Assembly (NCBI RefSeq): GCF_027942295.1 | Contig: NZ_CP101416.1 | Location: 3,148,501 to 3,212,500 of the forward strand | Reading direction: 5' to 3' | Source of the DNA: Pseudanabaena sp. Chao 1811 | GTDB taxonomy: Bacteria; Cyanobacteriota; Cyanobacteriia; Pseudanabaenales; Pseudanabaenaceae | Length of the DNA stretch: 64,000 nt | Shown here: piece by piece, positions 17,754 to 26,577 of the stretch | How the letters are laid out: the number at the start of each line of letters is the position of its first letter | Numbering within the stretch: the stretch's first letter is position 1 | The notes under the pieces: generated by a model | What the model was told of the DNA's origin: nothing | Seen by the model: only the letters and a program-made list of their open reading frames with translations | The model's database searches: none | Program-made: the position numbers and the translations under genes

Positions 17754-18050
17754 GCTATTTGCGATCGCTACAAAATGTGGTGATGACAAAAGCTGGCTAT
17801 ATCTAGATATGTTCTTGCAAGAAAAAATAATTTTTTAGCTGGTTAATGATCGCGAGTTGTCATATTTTCTCAAAATTGATGTAGAATCTCACTCGTTCTC
17901 GTTACGCAAATTTCCAGAGTATTTATCCCTAGTCTTCTACAAGTAATCTAGCGGCTATGACAGTTGGTAAAAAGCGCCTCTCTGCATAATCCTATCCACT
18001 TTTGTACTGCTTGTAGCTTGCTCTTAACCTTCCTTTAGTGCAACGTTCCA

Positions 18051-18986
18051 ATGCAAAACTTTCTTTCCCGTTTCTTAAATCTGTCTAATCAATTGCCTAG
18101 CTCCCGACGAAGTATCAAGGCTAGATCTATGAATCTGCGTCTATTCTCTCTGACCCTTGGTGGATTGGTTAGTAGTTTAGCGATCGTGGCTCCCATCGCC
18201 CATGCCAATCGTCTTGAGACCTTTGTTTATGATTTGACCGATAGCAAGATTGAGTTTTCGCTGAAAAATGACATTGAACCTAAGGGCTCAGTAATTAGCA
18301 ATCCCACCCGCATCGTCATTGATTTACCTGGAATTGTTTACCAAGGTCCAACGGTGCGCCGTAGAGTTGGACGGGGTGTGCAAGCGGTACGTGTTGGGCA
18401 AGTTGATGCCAATACCACAAGAATGGTGGTTGAATTTTCACCCGATGTCACCATCAATCCGCAGCAATTAAAACTCAAGTCCAGACAGCCTGGAAAATGG
18501 TCAATGCAATTGCCCCAAAATATTGCCGCGATCGATTTGAATAGTATTTCTAACTTTACATTGCCAATCTCAGGAGCAGTGATTAGCTCTGGATTTGGTT
18601 GGCGTGTACATCCCGTCACAGGGGAAAGAAAATTACATAAAGGCGTAGATTTTGCTGCTCCTACTGGCACACCGATTTTTGCGGCGGCAGATGGCGTAGT
18701 TACCGATGCAGGATGGACAGATGGTGGCTATGGCAATATTGTCGAATTGCGTCATGAAGATGGTTCGGTAACGCTCTATGCCCATACTAATAGGGTTTAT
18801 GTATCTAAGGGGCAGGTAGTTAATAAAGGACAAGCGATCGCTGAAGTTGGTACAACAGGACGCAGCACAGGACCTCATTTACACTTTGAAGTCCAGCCCG
18901 ACGGCAAAACTGCGGTCGATCCAATGGATTACTTGCAGATGCGCCAAGTAACTCTCGATCTAGCTTCTAATAGCTTTAAAGATTAA
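18051..18986 (+). CDS. AMIN-domain M23 (LytM) peptidase
   Basis: The 311-residue exported protein has a signal peptide ending near IAHANRL, an AMIN domain (about 50-155: RLETFVYDLTDSKIEFSL, PTRIVIDLPGIVY, TRMVVEFSP) for peptidoglycan localisation, and a C-terminal lysostaphin-type metallopeptidase. Zinc ligands are visible in HKGVDFAAP (His and Asp) and GPHLHFEV (HxH), with SSGFGWRVHPVTG preceding. The catalytic set is complete, so it is probably an active endopeptidase rather than an EnvC-like activator. An alternative start ATG at 18129 (MNLRLF) gives a more usual signal peptide and has AAGG upstream. Confidence 0.92.
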   Translation: MQNFLSRFLNLSNQLPSSRRSIKARSMNLRLFSLTLGGLVSSLAIVAPIAHANRLETFVYDLTDSKIEFSLKNDIEPKGSVISNPTRIVIDLPGIVYQGPTVRRRVGRGVQAVRVGQVDANTTRMVVEFSPDVTINPQQLKLKSRQPGKWSMQLPQNIAAIDLNSISNFTLPISGAVISSGFGWRVHPVTGERKLHKGVDFAAPTGTPIFAAADGVVTDAGWTDGGYGNIVELRHEDGSVTLYAHTNRVYVSKGQVVNKGQAIAEVGTTGRSTGPHLHFEVQPDGKTAVDPMDYLQMRQVTLDLASNSFKD

Positions 18987-18990
18987 TACC

Positions 18991-19045
18991 AAAACCCAAA
19001 AACCTGTAGCGCACGCGCAGCGTGCGCTACAGGTTTTTGGGTTTT
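18991..19045. terminator. Palindrome between convergent peptidase gene and menB
   Basis: Perfect 26-bp arms around GCA (GCGCACGC-GCA-GCGTGCGC), just after the stop at 18986. Confidence 0.65.
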
Positions 19046-19067
19046 ATATTTAATTGCACCCAGCTAC

Positions 19068-19898
19068 TTATGGCAAGTTTGGATATTGGCGAAAGTTGGG
19101 CTTGCGCTTTTCAAGAAATGCTTGCTTACCTTCCTGCGCTTCCTGTGTCATATAAAACAATAGCGTCGCATTGCCTGCTAGTTCCTGAATACCTGCCTGT
19201 CCATCACATTCAGCATTAAAGGCAGACTTGAGACAACGAATTGCTAAAGGACTCTTATCTAAAATTTCCTGCGCCCATTGAATGCCTTCTGCTTCCAATT
19301 GCTCTACGGGTACAACCTTATTCACTAAGCCCATTTCTAAAGCTTCCTGAGCATCATATTGACGGCAGAGATACCAAATCTCGCGTGCCTTCTTCTGTCC
19401 TACCAACCTTGCTAAATAGGAAGCTCCAAAACCACCATCAAAACTGCCGACCATTGGGCCAGTTTGTCCAAAAATGGCATTATCCGCCGCGATCGTCAGG
19501 TCGCAAACCACATGTAGTACATGACCACCACCGATCGCATAACCCGCTACTAAGGCAATCACAGGCTGAGGCATGGTGCGAATCAGTCGCTGCAAATCAA
19601 GCACATTTAATCGTGGTACGCCCGACTCTGAGATATAGCCACCATCGCCACGTACTTTCTGATCACCCCCTGCACAGAAGGCATATTTCCCATCGGGGGC
19701 AGGACCTGCACCTGTCAACAAAACTACGCCAATTTCGACATCTTCTCGCGCATCAGCAAAGGCGGCGATCATTTCCGTAATCGTTTTAGGGCGAAAAGCA
19801 TTACGAACTTGAGGTCGATTGATCGTAATTTTTGCCATTCCATCGGCTTTGTGATAGAGAATGTCTTCAAATTCGGCGGCGAGTTGCCAGTCGGTCAT
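19068..19898 (-). CDS. menB: 1,4-dihydroxy-2-naphthoyl-CoA synthase MenB
   Basis: A 276-residue crotonase-fold enzyme that closes the naphthoate ring in phylloquinone (photosystem I quinone) synthesis. ATG 19898 ([17 protein letters not shown]) is preferred over the longer frame because it gives the usual cyanobacterial length. Motifs: [15 protein letters not shown], the oxyanion region [47 protein letters not shown], and ETQ-type C-terminus with [16 protein letters not shown]. Other men genes are not adjacent, as is common in cyanobacteria. Confidence 0.96.
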   Translation of the reverse strand: MTDWQLAAEFEDILYHKADGMAKITINRPQVRNAFRPKTITEMIAAFADAREDVEIGVVLLTGAGPAPDGKYAFCAGGDQKVRGDGGYISESGVPRLNVLDLQRLIRTMPQPVIALVAGYAIGGGHVLHVVCDLTIAADNAIFGQTGPMVGSFDGGFGASYLARLVGQKKAREIWYLCRQYDAQEALEMGLVNKVVPVEQLEAEGIQWAQEILDKSPLAIRCLKSAFNAECDGQAGIQELAGNATLLFYMTQEAQEGKQAFLEKRKPNFRQYPNLP

Positions 19899-19966
19899 GG
19901 GTTTGGATATGAACAGTACAGGGAAAGATCCTATCAAAATCAAGCCCTAAAAAGTAATTTGCTAAG

Positions 19967-20011
19967 CAAGAAAATGGGAGATGGCGCAATGCGCTATCTC
20001 CCGTTTTCTTG
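19967..20011. repeat. Palindrome upstream of menB, first of a pair
   Basis: 21-bp arms with two G-T pairs around AAT (GGCGC-AAT-GCGCT). Confidence 0.5.
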
Positions 20012-20030
20012 TTGAAGGTTGAAGTAGTAA

Positions 20031-20079
20031 AGAGAAATTCTGGAAAGCGCGGCTTCGCTGCGCTTTCCAAAATTTCTCT
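20031..20079. repeat. Palindrome upstream of menB, second of a pair
   Basis: Arms AGAGAAATT...GGAAAGCGCGGC and complement with a few mismatches around TTC, 19 bp from the previous one. Confidence 0.5.
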
Positions 20080-20218
20080 GTTTTTTAACTCAGCGTAACG
20101 CGCTGTATAGCTGTAAATAGTTGTTAATTTTTGTCTTGGATCATAACGGTGTTTTATAACGTACTAAGCTATATATATGTAGATACAGCTAGAAAAATGA
20201 GTTTGGGAGGAAGACAAA

Positions 20219-20338
20219 ATGGTTATTGTATGGAACAGCTTTTTCTTAGGAGTTTTGTCTGCTTTTGCTTGCTCTAGTTTAGTTTTGGGGGTTTTAGTAG
20301 CGATCTCTTTAGGTAAATCCCCACTAGAATTCAAATAA
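20219..20338 (+). CDS. psbX: Photosystem II protein PsbX (39 residues)
   Basis: ATG at 20219 has a strong Shine-Dalgarno (GGGAGGA, about 8 bases upstream). The single-span protein reads FFLGVLSAFACSSLVLGVLV then AISLGKSPLEFK. From memory this lines up without gaps with thermophilic cyanobacterial PsbX (FFIGLLSGAVVLGLTFAVLI then AIS). PsbX is a small thylakoid subunit near cytochrome b559 and the QB channel. A hairpin terminator follows at 20407. Confidence 0.75.
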   Translation: MVIVWNSFFLGVLSAFACSSLVLGVLVAISLGKSPLEFK

Positions 20339-20406
20339 TCTTCAAATATTTTTCGTGTTTTTGTTCTATCAAAGAATTTACCATAACTTTGGCATAATGA
20401 TTATAA

Positions 20407-20450
20407 GAAAGTAGAGTCAGTTTTGACAACTCCTCTACTTTCTAAGTTTT
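20407..20450 (+). terminator. Terminator after psbX
   Basis: 11-bp stem AGAAAGTAGAG / CTCTACTTTCT with a 16-base loop, followed by AAGTTTT. Confidence 0.6.
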
Positions 20451-20506
20451 ACTTACTAGCGATTGCTATAATTAAAATCTGAATTTTTTTAAGTTAAGGG
20501 CAAATA

Positions 20507-21642
20507 ATGGCAACTCCTCACAGGACAAAACAGGTAAATCTTCGTTTTCCTCTGCCTTTATTGAGCCAAATTAAATCTCAAGCTGATGCAAAACAACAGG
20601 CGATCGCTGATTGGATTTTAGCGGTAGTTAGTCGCGAATTTGACCAAGATTCCGAAACCATCACCGAAAAAGCAACTGAACCTACTCCTTTTGTTCTACA
20701 TCCTGATCTTGTGACCTATGTGGATAGTTGCTTGGCTCCATTGCTATCGCAAATTGGAGAACTGAGGACACAATTGGGGGAGTCCAGAGCCTGATTGACA
20801 AAGGGAAATCTAGTCAGGCGCATGAATCTGTCCCCAATGAGTCGAGCCGTAGCTCTGAGGCTAATGGCAATCATAAGACAACCAATAATGTTGATAATGC
20901 GGGTGTTTGGTCATCTAGCAACGCTAAACCTTTGTTTAATTCTTTAGCAGGATTTGCACTAGAGGTAGGCGATCGCCTATTAATCAATGGGGAGGAAGTC
21001 ATTTTTAAAGGATGGGTCGATCAATCTCAAACAGCGATTGAGGTAAAGGCGATCGCCGATAATTCCTCTGAAGTCAGAAAAATTCGGGCTAAAGAGATCA
21101 AAAGTTTAGCGCGATCGCAAGATATTGCTAGCAACACACCTTCCTCAACAAAACAAGAACCTTCGCAGTCTGGTGATACCAAAGTTGATGCCGCCGCCAA
21201 TACTGTAGTGAATGAACAAGTGCCTTCAGCCTCAGAGAATCAAAACAGTGGCGATCGCACAAATCTTGACGAAAAATCCTCAAATAATTCAGATCAGCCA
21301 GAAGAGACTCCACACATAGAGGAATCGCCTGAAATTCCTAAGGAACCAGAATACAATGCTTGGGAAGTTTGGACTTATCTCGAACGCCAACGAGTGAAGA
21401 CGCTCAAGCTAATTAATACCTTCCATGCAGAATGGGAGGCAAATCGATTTGTGCGTGAAGCGGAACGTAGTACTCCCCCAAATTTAAGGGTGCATTACGA
21501 GATTCGTCCTGTTTTGCTAGATGAGTCTGAACTCAACGGTTCTTATCAAGATGTGGAGAATTCTCATAAATCTCAGGATAATTCACCTGAACGTGAAGAA
21601 GAAGATTATGCCGATGCGATCGATGTAGAGGTAATCATTTGA
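20507..21642 (+). pseudogene. Frameshifted gene: RHH-like N-terminus joined to a low-complexity protein
   Basis: The first frame (20507-20794, 95 residues, good AAGGG before ATG) begins HRTKQVNLRFPLPLLSQIKS, which resembles a ribbon-helix-helix. The second frame (to 21642, about 290 residues) has no convincing start of its own: its only start is a TTG inside the first frame, and no ATG follows for a long stretch. The two join if one base is added to the G5 run at 20776-20780, giving about 378 residues. The second part has a small beta domain (LEVGDRLLINGEEVIFKGWV), a long Ser/Asn/Glu-rich linker and a C-terminal block EYNAWEVWTYLERQRVKTLK. This could be a real mutation, slippage, programmed frameshifting or a sequence error. 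Function unknown. Confidence 0.55.
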
Positions 21643-21678
21643 TTTTGAGATGCCTATAGACTAGTCTCAAATCCTGAA

Positions 21679-21737
21679 TCTAAAGCTTATATTTTTTGCA
21701 GTGCGGCAGCTACACCGCAAAAAATATAAGCTTTAGA
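21679..21737. terminator. Long hairpin after the frameshifted gene
   Basis: Perfect 21-bp arms (TCTAAAGCTTATATTTTTTG plus C) with a 17-base loop. Confidence 0.6.
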
Positions 21738-21817
21738 CCTGCTATATGTGAGCTATCTTTTACTGTAAAATTCCTAAAGCAATATTAAGCAATATTATTT
21801 ATTTTAAAGAGAAAATT

Positions 21818-21928
21818 ATGGGAGAAATGGTTAACGCAATGGTCTTGTGCATGGTACTGATTCCTGTCGGTATTGCATTTGGCTACTTTTTGCTAAAGCT
21901 ACAAGGCGAAGAAAAAGAAGAAGCTTAA
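21818..21928 (+). CDS. petM: Cytochrome b6f complex subunit PetM (36 residues)
   Basis: ATG 21818 with an AAAGAGA ribosome site. The product starts MGEMVNAMVLCMVLIPVGIA and ends FGYFLLKLQGEEKEEA: one membrane span and an acidic tail with the PetM-type LLKxQG motif. PetM is a small peripheral-helix subunit of the b6f complex in thylakoids. The hairpin at 21943 follows directly. Confidence 0.85.
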   Translation: MGEMVNAMVLCMVLIPVGIAFGYFLLKLQGEEKEEA

Positions 21929-21942
21929 AAGTCTTTACAAAT

Positions 21943-21981
21943 CAAAGAGGGGTGCTCTGCTTTGCAGCACACCCCTCTTTG
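21943..21981. terminator. Hairpin after petM
   Basis: Arms CAAAGAGGGGTG...CTGC and complement, with a short internal mismatch, around TTT; convergent with plsY. Confidence 0.6.
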
Positions 21982-21998
21982 TATGAAGAAATCTTTTT

Positions 21999-22640
21999 TT
22001 ATGCTTTGGAATCTGACTTGAAGCTTAACTCAGTACCGTTGAGAATACGCTCGATATTAGAACGATGTAGCCAGATTACGAAGATACAGCCTACCGTGAC
22101 AAAGCTGGAATAAATTACATTGCCCTGCAAAGACCACATGAAGATAGGGGCAGCCGTTGCTGCTGCAATTGAGCTAATGGAAACAGTGCGCCAAATTGCC
22201 ATTGTTGCTAGCCACACAGAAAAAGCAGCGATCGCCACAATCCAATTCAACATGAATAGAATGCCGACACCTGTTGCTACTGACTTGCCACCCTTAAAAC
22301 CAAGCCATACAGGGCGACTATGACCAATCAAAGCTAGCATCCCTGCACCAATTACAAACAGAGATAGATTGTCGATCGCTATATTTGCCGTCAAACCTAA
22401 ACTGGTGCTTAACCAATTCGCTTGCTGCATTAAGTAAATGGCGATCGCCCCTTTTGCAAAATCAGTCGCAAATACACTAATTCCTGCCAACTTACCCACG
22501 TTGCGCCAGACATTCGTTGCTCCCGTCGAACCTGAGCCATGCTCACGAATATCAATTCCCGCCATCCTTCCCACCAGATAACCCGTAGGGAAAGATCCTA
22601 AAAGATAGGCGATCGCAAGCAAGAAATAAGGAAACCACAT
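21999..22640 (-). CDS. plsY: Glycerol-3-phosphate acyltransferase PlsY
   Basis: The 213-residue membrane enzyme transfers acyl from acyl-phosphate to glycerol-3-phosphate, making lysophosphatidic acid. All three cytoplasmic motifs are present: GSFPTGYLVGR, HGSGSTGATNVWRNVG (catalytic Ser/His region), and GHSRPVWLGFKGGKSVATGVG. Five or so membrane spans; usual length about 200-215. Monocistronic. Confidence 0.95.
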   Translation of the reverse strand: MWFPYFLLAIAYLLGSFPTGYLVGRMAGIDIREHGSGSTGATNVWRNVGKLAGISVFATDFAKGAIAIYLMQQANWLSTSLGLTANIAIDNLSLFVIGAGMLALIGHSRPVWLGFKGGKSVATGVGILFMLNWIVAIAAFSVWLATMAIWRTVSISSIAAATAAPIFMWSLQGNVIYSSFVTVGCIFVIWLHRSNIERILNGTELSFKSDSKA

Positions 22641-22669
22641 AAGTTGTAATTAAAAGCATGAAACTACAT

Positions 22670-22704
22670 AAATTTTAAGGCTCGCTAAGCGAACCTTAAA
22701 ATTT
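22670..22704 (-). terminator. Hairpin upstream of plsY, possible terminator for the 22751 gene
   Basis: Arms AAATTTTAAGG and complement with one mismatch around CTCGC-TAA-GCGAA, with A/T tracts. Confidence 0.5.
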
Positions 22705-22750
22705 TATTTTTTATAAAAGGACTGCCCCGAAGGGTAGACTCTTCTAAACA

Positions 22751-22957
22751 TTAGTCAATAGAAATTGATTGTGGACCATCATTTTTGCCACTATTGCTAG
22801 CAGAAGATGCTGTAGTCGGCGTTGCCCCTTGCTTTTCTAGCCAACCCTTTAAAGGATCTTGTTGGAGATCGAGCTTAAGAAAGCCCGAAACGAGTCCACC
22901 AAAAAATGCAACGGGTTGCCCTAAGAACTCATTGAGAATCGGTTTTAGCTCGTCCAT
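22751..22957 (-). CDS. Conserved small cyanobacterial protein (68 residues)
   Basis: Starts MDELKPILNEFLGQPVAFFG and continues GLVSGFLKLDLQQDPLKGWL before a Ser/Thr/Asn tail. The front has an amphipathic helix and a short glycine-rich hydrophobic stretch that could lie at a membrane surface. Proteins with this opening recur in cyanobacteria, but I know no function. It stands alone between palindromes. Confidence 0.7.
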   Translation of the reverse strand: MDELKPILNEFLGQPVAFFGGLVSGFLKLDLQQDPLKGWLEKQGATPTTASSASNSGKNDGPQSISID

Positions 22958-23090
22958 AAGTGTAGAAATTGTAATTTGGGTTAGATAATAGAAATATTAG
23001 AAATACTAGTAACTATGCCAAGGGCTGTAAGAATTACTTACTACGATTGTATCTCAATCATCTAGAGATTCTCCATGATATGTAAGAGTG

Positions 23091-23205
23091 TGCAGCAATT
23101 CTCAGTATAAAAATCGGTTTTTTGAAAGCCTGCCGTAGGCAGGCTTTCAAAAAACCGATTTTGGTGCTGGAAACCCTAAAATCGGTTTCATTATGAGAAT
23201 TGCTG
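23091..23205. mobile_element. MITE-like element C, single copy (about 115 bp)
   Basis: 12-bp inverted ends CAGCAATTCTCA (23093-23104) and TGAGAATTGCTG (23194-23205) enclose a 53-bp palindrome (23110-23162, core CCTGCC-GTA-GGCAGG). AAGAGTG occurs at 23084-23090 and 23206-23212, a possible 7-bp target duplication offset by two bases from the left inverted end. Confidence 0.5.
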
Positions 23206-23253
23206 AAGAGTGCGCCCCTACAAGGCAAAATCTTATAAGCCAAGTATCTATCT

Positions 23254-23350
23254 AAAACTAAAAATGGCGTAACCGTTTTTAGTTTTGAAAATCCCTACTG
23301 GGTTTGGTTTTTAATTCATAAAAGTGTGAACACACTTTTGTGAATTGGTA
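23254..23350. repeat. Two-hairpin repeat D, copy 1
   Basis: Hairpin AAAACTAAAAA.../TTTTTAGTTTT, then the conserved link CTGGGTTTGGTTTTTAATTC, then hairpin TTCATAAAAGTGTG / CACACTTTTGTGAA. Copy 2 is at 34392-34494. Stem differences between copies are partly compensated. Confidence 0.6.
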
Positions 23351-23378
23351 CATAGCGCTTTTCAAGCAAGCGAGGTAC

Positions 23379-23419
23379 AGAGGATTGTGTCCCCGCCAGC
23401 GGCGGGGACACAATCCTCT
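23379..23419. repeat. Palindrome E, copy 1 (GTACAGAG type)
   Basis: Perfect 19-bp arms around AGC. The left flank GCGAGGTACAGAG resembles 56597-56609 and 60759-60769. The gap 22958-23615 holds elements C, D and E and no gene. Confidence 0.55.
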
Positions 23420-23615
23420 ACTTCACTAGATTGGTATACGCTATAAGTATAAAGACCCAAGCATAGAACAGTCCCCAACCGTTCATAGATACTTTTTGAC
23501 TAGTGATTGCTACAATTTCTAATCTTATCTAACAATTTCTAGCCATATCATAGTTAAATCGATCAATGCACTCTTACGAACTTCCGAAGAGTGGCTAATC
23601 TAGAGAAAATTTTCG

Positions 23616-25298
23616 ATGACCACGCTAAACCGATCTACTCTTCGTCGCCTTAAAAAACTCAAGCAGTCATCTGCCGTTTGGGAAGGCGATCGCCGTGCTT
23701 TACCAGCCAAAATTCGCCAACCACAAGACTCTTCTAATATTATTCCGCTCCACGCCCATGATGAAGAGTCCAAACCCCACTGCATTTTGTGGGTAGATGG
23801 CTCGATGGGCATGGTACGGTCGATGGATGTAGTCGATTCGGTTGTGGGGCAAGAGGCTTTTGTCCGTGCCTTATTGCAAGCGATCGAACATCCCCAAAGT
23901 CCCGCTCAGCCATCTTTACCGCAAAAGATTTTAGTATGCGATCGCGAACTCCAGTTTTATCTGCGAGGTGTGTTGCAAGATCTCGAAATCTCCGTTGAAT
24001 ATATCGAACGACTGCCTTTAATTGATGAAATTTTTTCGCATATCTTAGAGAGCTTTTCTACAAGTCCTCCCGTTGTACCAGAAAGATTTGCGGCTGCTTT
24101 ACATCAACAGTCGGAGCAGCTTTGGCATAACGCTCCTTGGAATTCCCTGTGGGATCATCAAGTAATCGCCATTAAGCTAAATAAATGGGATCTAGAAACC
24201 CTCTATGCGATCGTTATGGGCAAGATGGGTCTAGAACAGGGCGTAATTTTTTATCGGACAGAAGAGTCTCTAGTCCAGTTTCGACATCGGATCGTTTCAG
24301 GCAGTTCTGAAGATGAAATTGAAGAGACTTTTTTACATCAAGACTGTTTGTTTAATTTGTTTGAAACCCCTGACTTGGAAATAGAAGATGATTTCCCCCC
24401 ATTTCCATTTCGGGGTAAGGTACGTGCCTTGGCTCTTGCTTCTACGCCGATGAAGCCGATCTACGGTGCGCTACATCCCCTTGAAGGTGGTAGACCCTAC
24501 CTATACGATGAAGAAGCGATCGCTCTGACAGTTGCCCTAGAAGCATTAAATAACTTCTGGGAGCAGTACAGCAAACAGATCAAATCTAGCTTTGGTAATC
24601 TCACAGGCACTTACAAGATTTATGCTCCTAGTCTAGATAGTGATGTTGAAGAGAGTATTGAAGTCGTTGTCCAGACGATGCCTGAGCTATCTAACGATTT
24701 GCACAACTTGGTTGATGAAGATGATGACGACGATGATTCGCCATTAATTAATGAGGATCTCTGGCCAGAAAATGCCTTGATCCATATGATGACGATCCCT
24801 TGGGCGCAGGTAGAGTTTTTACGCAGTACCAATATCCATCGTCAGATCTATGACAAGCCTATAACCGCTACTGCGGCTCAGAAAAGTGAAGGCTTAGCAG
24901 GTCTAATGATTCAAACTTCTCGTCCTAAAGCCTTGGAATTGATTGACCAAATTAATAAATTGGGTGGGATTAGAGCTTTATGTTTCAATCCTGCGGAAGA
25001 TATCCTCGGCAATGCTTGTCAATTGGGATTAATGGTGATGGGCAATGATGATCTGCATCTCTTTGGCGAATTTGATAAAAGAGCCCTCAATAGTGATCAT
25101 CACAAACGCTGGAAGCAACGTGCCAAAAATACTAAAGGTAATATCTGCGTCATTATTGCGATGGGCATTACAGGTGGTTCGCGGGGCAATCCTGCACCCC
25201 AACATATTTTGGGTTATTACGAAATCAAGCTGATGGATGATAAAGAGTTAGGTTTAGGCAAATTACGCGCCGAACCTGCCTTTGACTTCGACTTTTAA
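23616..25298 (+). CDS. Large conserved cyanobacterial protein, DUF6930-like (unknown function)
   Basis: The 560-residue soluble protein has no signal peptide. The first half has HCILWVDGSMGMVRSMDV and ILVCDRELQFYLRGVLQDL, suggesting a Rossmann-like or RNase H-like beta-alpha domain. An acidic run (DEDDDDDDS) precedes a C-terminal domain with IQTSRPKALELIDQINKLGG, where a GGSRGNP loop and HHKRWKQRAKNTKGNICVII are seen. I recall this architecture as a cyanobacterial domain of unknown function and do not assign an activity. It is the only gene of its transcript, with a terminator-like hairpin after it. Confidence 0.7.
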   Translation: MTTLNRSTLRRLKKLKQSSAVWEGDRRALPAKIRQPQDSSNIIPLHAHDEESKPHCILWVDGSMGMVRSMDVVDSVVGQEAFVRALLQAIEHPQSPAQPSLPQKILVCDRELQFYLRGVLQDLEISVEYIERLPLIDEIFSHILESFSTSPPVVPERFAAALHQQSEQLWHNAPWNSLWDHQVIAIKLNKWDLETLYAIVMGKMGLEQGVIFYRTEESLVQFRHRIVSGSSEDEIEETFLHQDCLFNLFETPDLEIEDDFPPFPFRGKVRALALASTPMKPIYGALHPLEGGRPYLYDEEAIALTVALEALNNFWEQYSKQIKSSFGNLTGTYKIYAPSLDSDVEESIEVVVQTMPELSNDLHNLVDEDDDDDDSPLINEDLWPENALIHMMTIPWAQVEFLRSTNIHRQIYDKPITATAAQKSEGLAGLMIQTSRPKALELIDQINKLGGIRALCFNPAEDILGNACQLGLMVMGNDDLHLFGEFDKRALNSDHHKRWKQRAKNTKGNICVIIAMGITGGSRGNPAPQHILGYYEIKLMDDKELGLGKLRAEPAFDFDF

Positions 25299-25300
25299 AC

Positions 25301-25331
25301 TAAGAGGAGCGTGTTTCGCACGCTCCTCTTA
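25301..25331 (+). terminator. Hairpin between the 23616 gene and thiE
   Basis: 14-bp arms with one G-T pair (TAAGAGGAGCGTG and complement) around TTTC, 36 bp before thiE. Confidence 0.6.
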
Positions 25332-25366
25332 ATTAGAAAAAAGAAAAAAATTTCCCTTTTTGCTAC

Positions 25367-26416
25367 ATGTCTCAACAAATTATTTATCGCATCCTTGATG
25401 CCAATCTCGATCGCGCCCGCGAGGCAATTCGCACCATCGAAGAATGGTGTCGCTTTGGCTTAGAAGATCTCGACCTTTGCGATCGCTGCAAACAGATGCG
25501 CCAAGAACTCGCCCAATGGCATCGTGAAGAATTCCGTCGCGCCCGTAATACTCCTGATGACCCTGCCACGGGATTAAGTCACGCGAATGAAGTAAGTCGT
25601 GCGGATGTACAGTCTGTATTGCGAGCAAATATGGGACGCTTGCAGGAAGCTCTCAGGGTTTTAGAGGAATATGGCAAAGTTGTTGATCCCAGTTTTGGGG
25701 CAGCAATGAAGCAATTGCGGTATCAGGTCTATACCTTAGAGAGCCAATTACTCAGGTATGAAGCAACCAATATTGGACAGATGCGCCGCCAAAAGTTACA
25801 AGCGGCAAGTTTATATCTGGTGACTATGCCTGTGGATAATATTGTCTCCGTGGTGGAGTCAGCGCTGCAAGGTGGGGTGCAGATCGTGCAGTATCGCCAA
25901 AAGGAAGGAGAAGATGGCACTCGTTTACAGCTTGCCCAGCAACTTTGTGACATTTGCCATAAATACGATGCGCTATTTCTGGTGAACGATCGCGTGGATA
26001 TTGCGATCGCCGTTGGAGCCGATGGCATCCATGTGGGACAAACGGATTTACCAGTTGCCGCAGTACGTCAAATCCTCAATGCTAATGGTGGTGATGCTTC
26101 CCAATACATCATCGGGCAATCCACCACTAATCCTCAAGAATTGGCGATTGCTCTGAATAATCAAGTGGATTATGTCGGTGTTGGCCCCGTCCATGCCACA
26201 CCCACTAAACCGAATAAGGCAGCCGCAGGTTATGAATATGTCAATTACGCGGCACAAAATATCCAGATACCTTGGTTTGCGATCGGTGGCATCGATGAAC
26301 ATAACTTAGAGGAAGCGATCGCCGCAGGGGCAAAGCGAGTTGCTGTAGTACGTGCCTTGATGAAGGCTGAACATCCTGATCGCGTAGCAAAACAAATGCG
26401 ATCGCTATTAAAGTAG
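25367..26416 (+). CDS. thiE: Thiamine-phosphate synthase with cyanobacterial N-terminal extension
   Basis: The 349-residue protein joins hydroxymethylpyrimidine diphosphate and thiazole phosphate. The TIM-barrel ThiE domain covers about 145-349: LYLVTMPVDNIVSVVESAL, VQIVQYRQKEGEDGTRL, LFLVNDRVDIAIAVGADGIH, VGQTDLPVAAVR, YVGVGPVHATPTKPNKAAAG and WFAIGGIDEHNLEEAIAAGA. The N-terminal ~140 residues are a helical extension (RILDANLDRAREAIRTIEEW) characteristic of cyanobacterial ThiE (about 340-350 residues in total). No TPP riboswitch is apparent upstream. Confidence 0.94.
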   Translation: MSQQIIYRILDANLDRAREAIRTIEEWCRFGLEDLDLCDRCKQMRQELAQWHREEFRRARNTPDDPATGLSHANEVSRADVQSVLRANMGRLQEALRVLEEYGKVVDPSFGAAMKQLRYQVYTLESQLLRYEATNIGQMRRQKLQAASLYLVTMPVDNIVSVVESALQGGVQIVQYRQKEGEDGTRLQLAQQLCDICHKYDALFLVNDRVDIAIAVGADGIHVGQTDLPVAAVRQILNANGGDASQYIIGQSTTNPQELAIALNNQVDYVGVGPVHATPTKPNKAAAGYEYVNYAAQNIQIPWFAIGGIDEHNLEEAIAAGAKRVAVVRALMKAEHPDRVAKQMRSLLK

Positions 26417-26419
26417 TCA

Positions 26420-26460
26420 AAATGTTTGAAAGCACCGCGAAGCGGTGTTTTCAAACATTT
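26420..26460 (+). terminator. Terminator hairpin after thiE
   Basis: Arms AAATGTTTGAAAGCACCGC and complement with a G-T pair around GAA, 4 bp after the stop. Confidence 0.65.
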
Positions 26461-26527
26461 CTCTTGGTTTTGCAGCGCAAAGCATTACCTCGCAAGATCA
26501 TTCCCTCGTAAGGAACATTGCATGATC

Positions 26528-26567
26528 ATGTTTCAATATGTAGTATATATACTACATATTGAAACAT
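26528..26567. promoter_or_regulatory. 40-bp perfect loopless palindrome just upstream of rtcB
   Basis: ATGTTTCAATATGTAGTATA and its exact complement meet with no loop, ending 10 bp before the rtcB ATG. This is unlike the triloop palindromes. It could be an operator for a dimeric regulator or a 5' RNA hairpin masking the ribosome site. Confidence 0.5.
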
Positions 26568-26577
26568 CGTTAAAATT

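Noticed and set aside
19241-19780. 179-residue frame opposite menB
   Set aside because: His/Arg/Pro-rich shadow; menB is unambiguous on the other strand.
25299-25366. TPP riboswitch before thiE
   Set aside because: The gap is too short and lacks CTGAGA/ACCTGA-type motifs.
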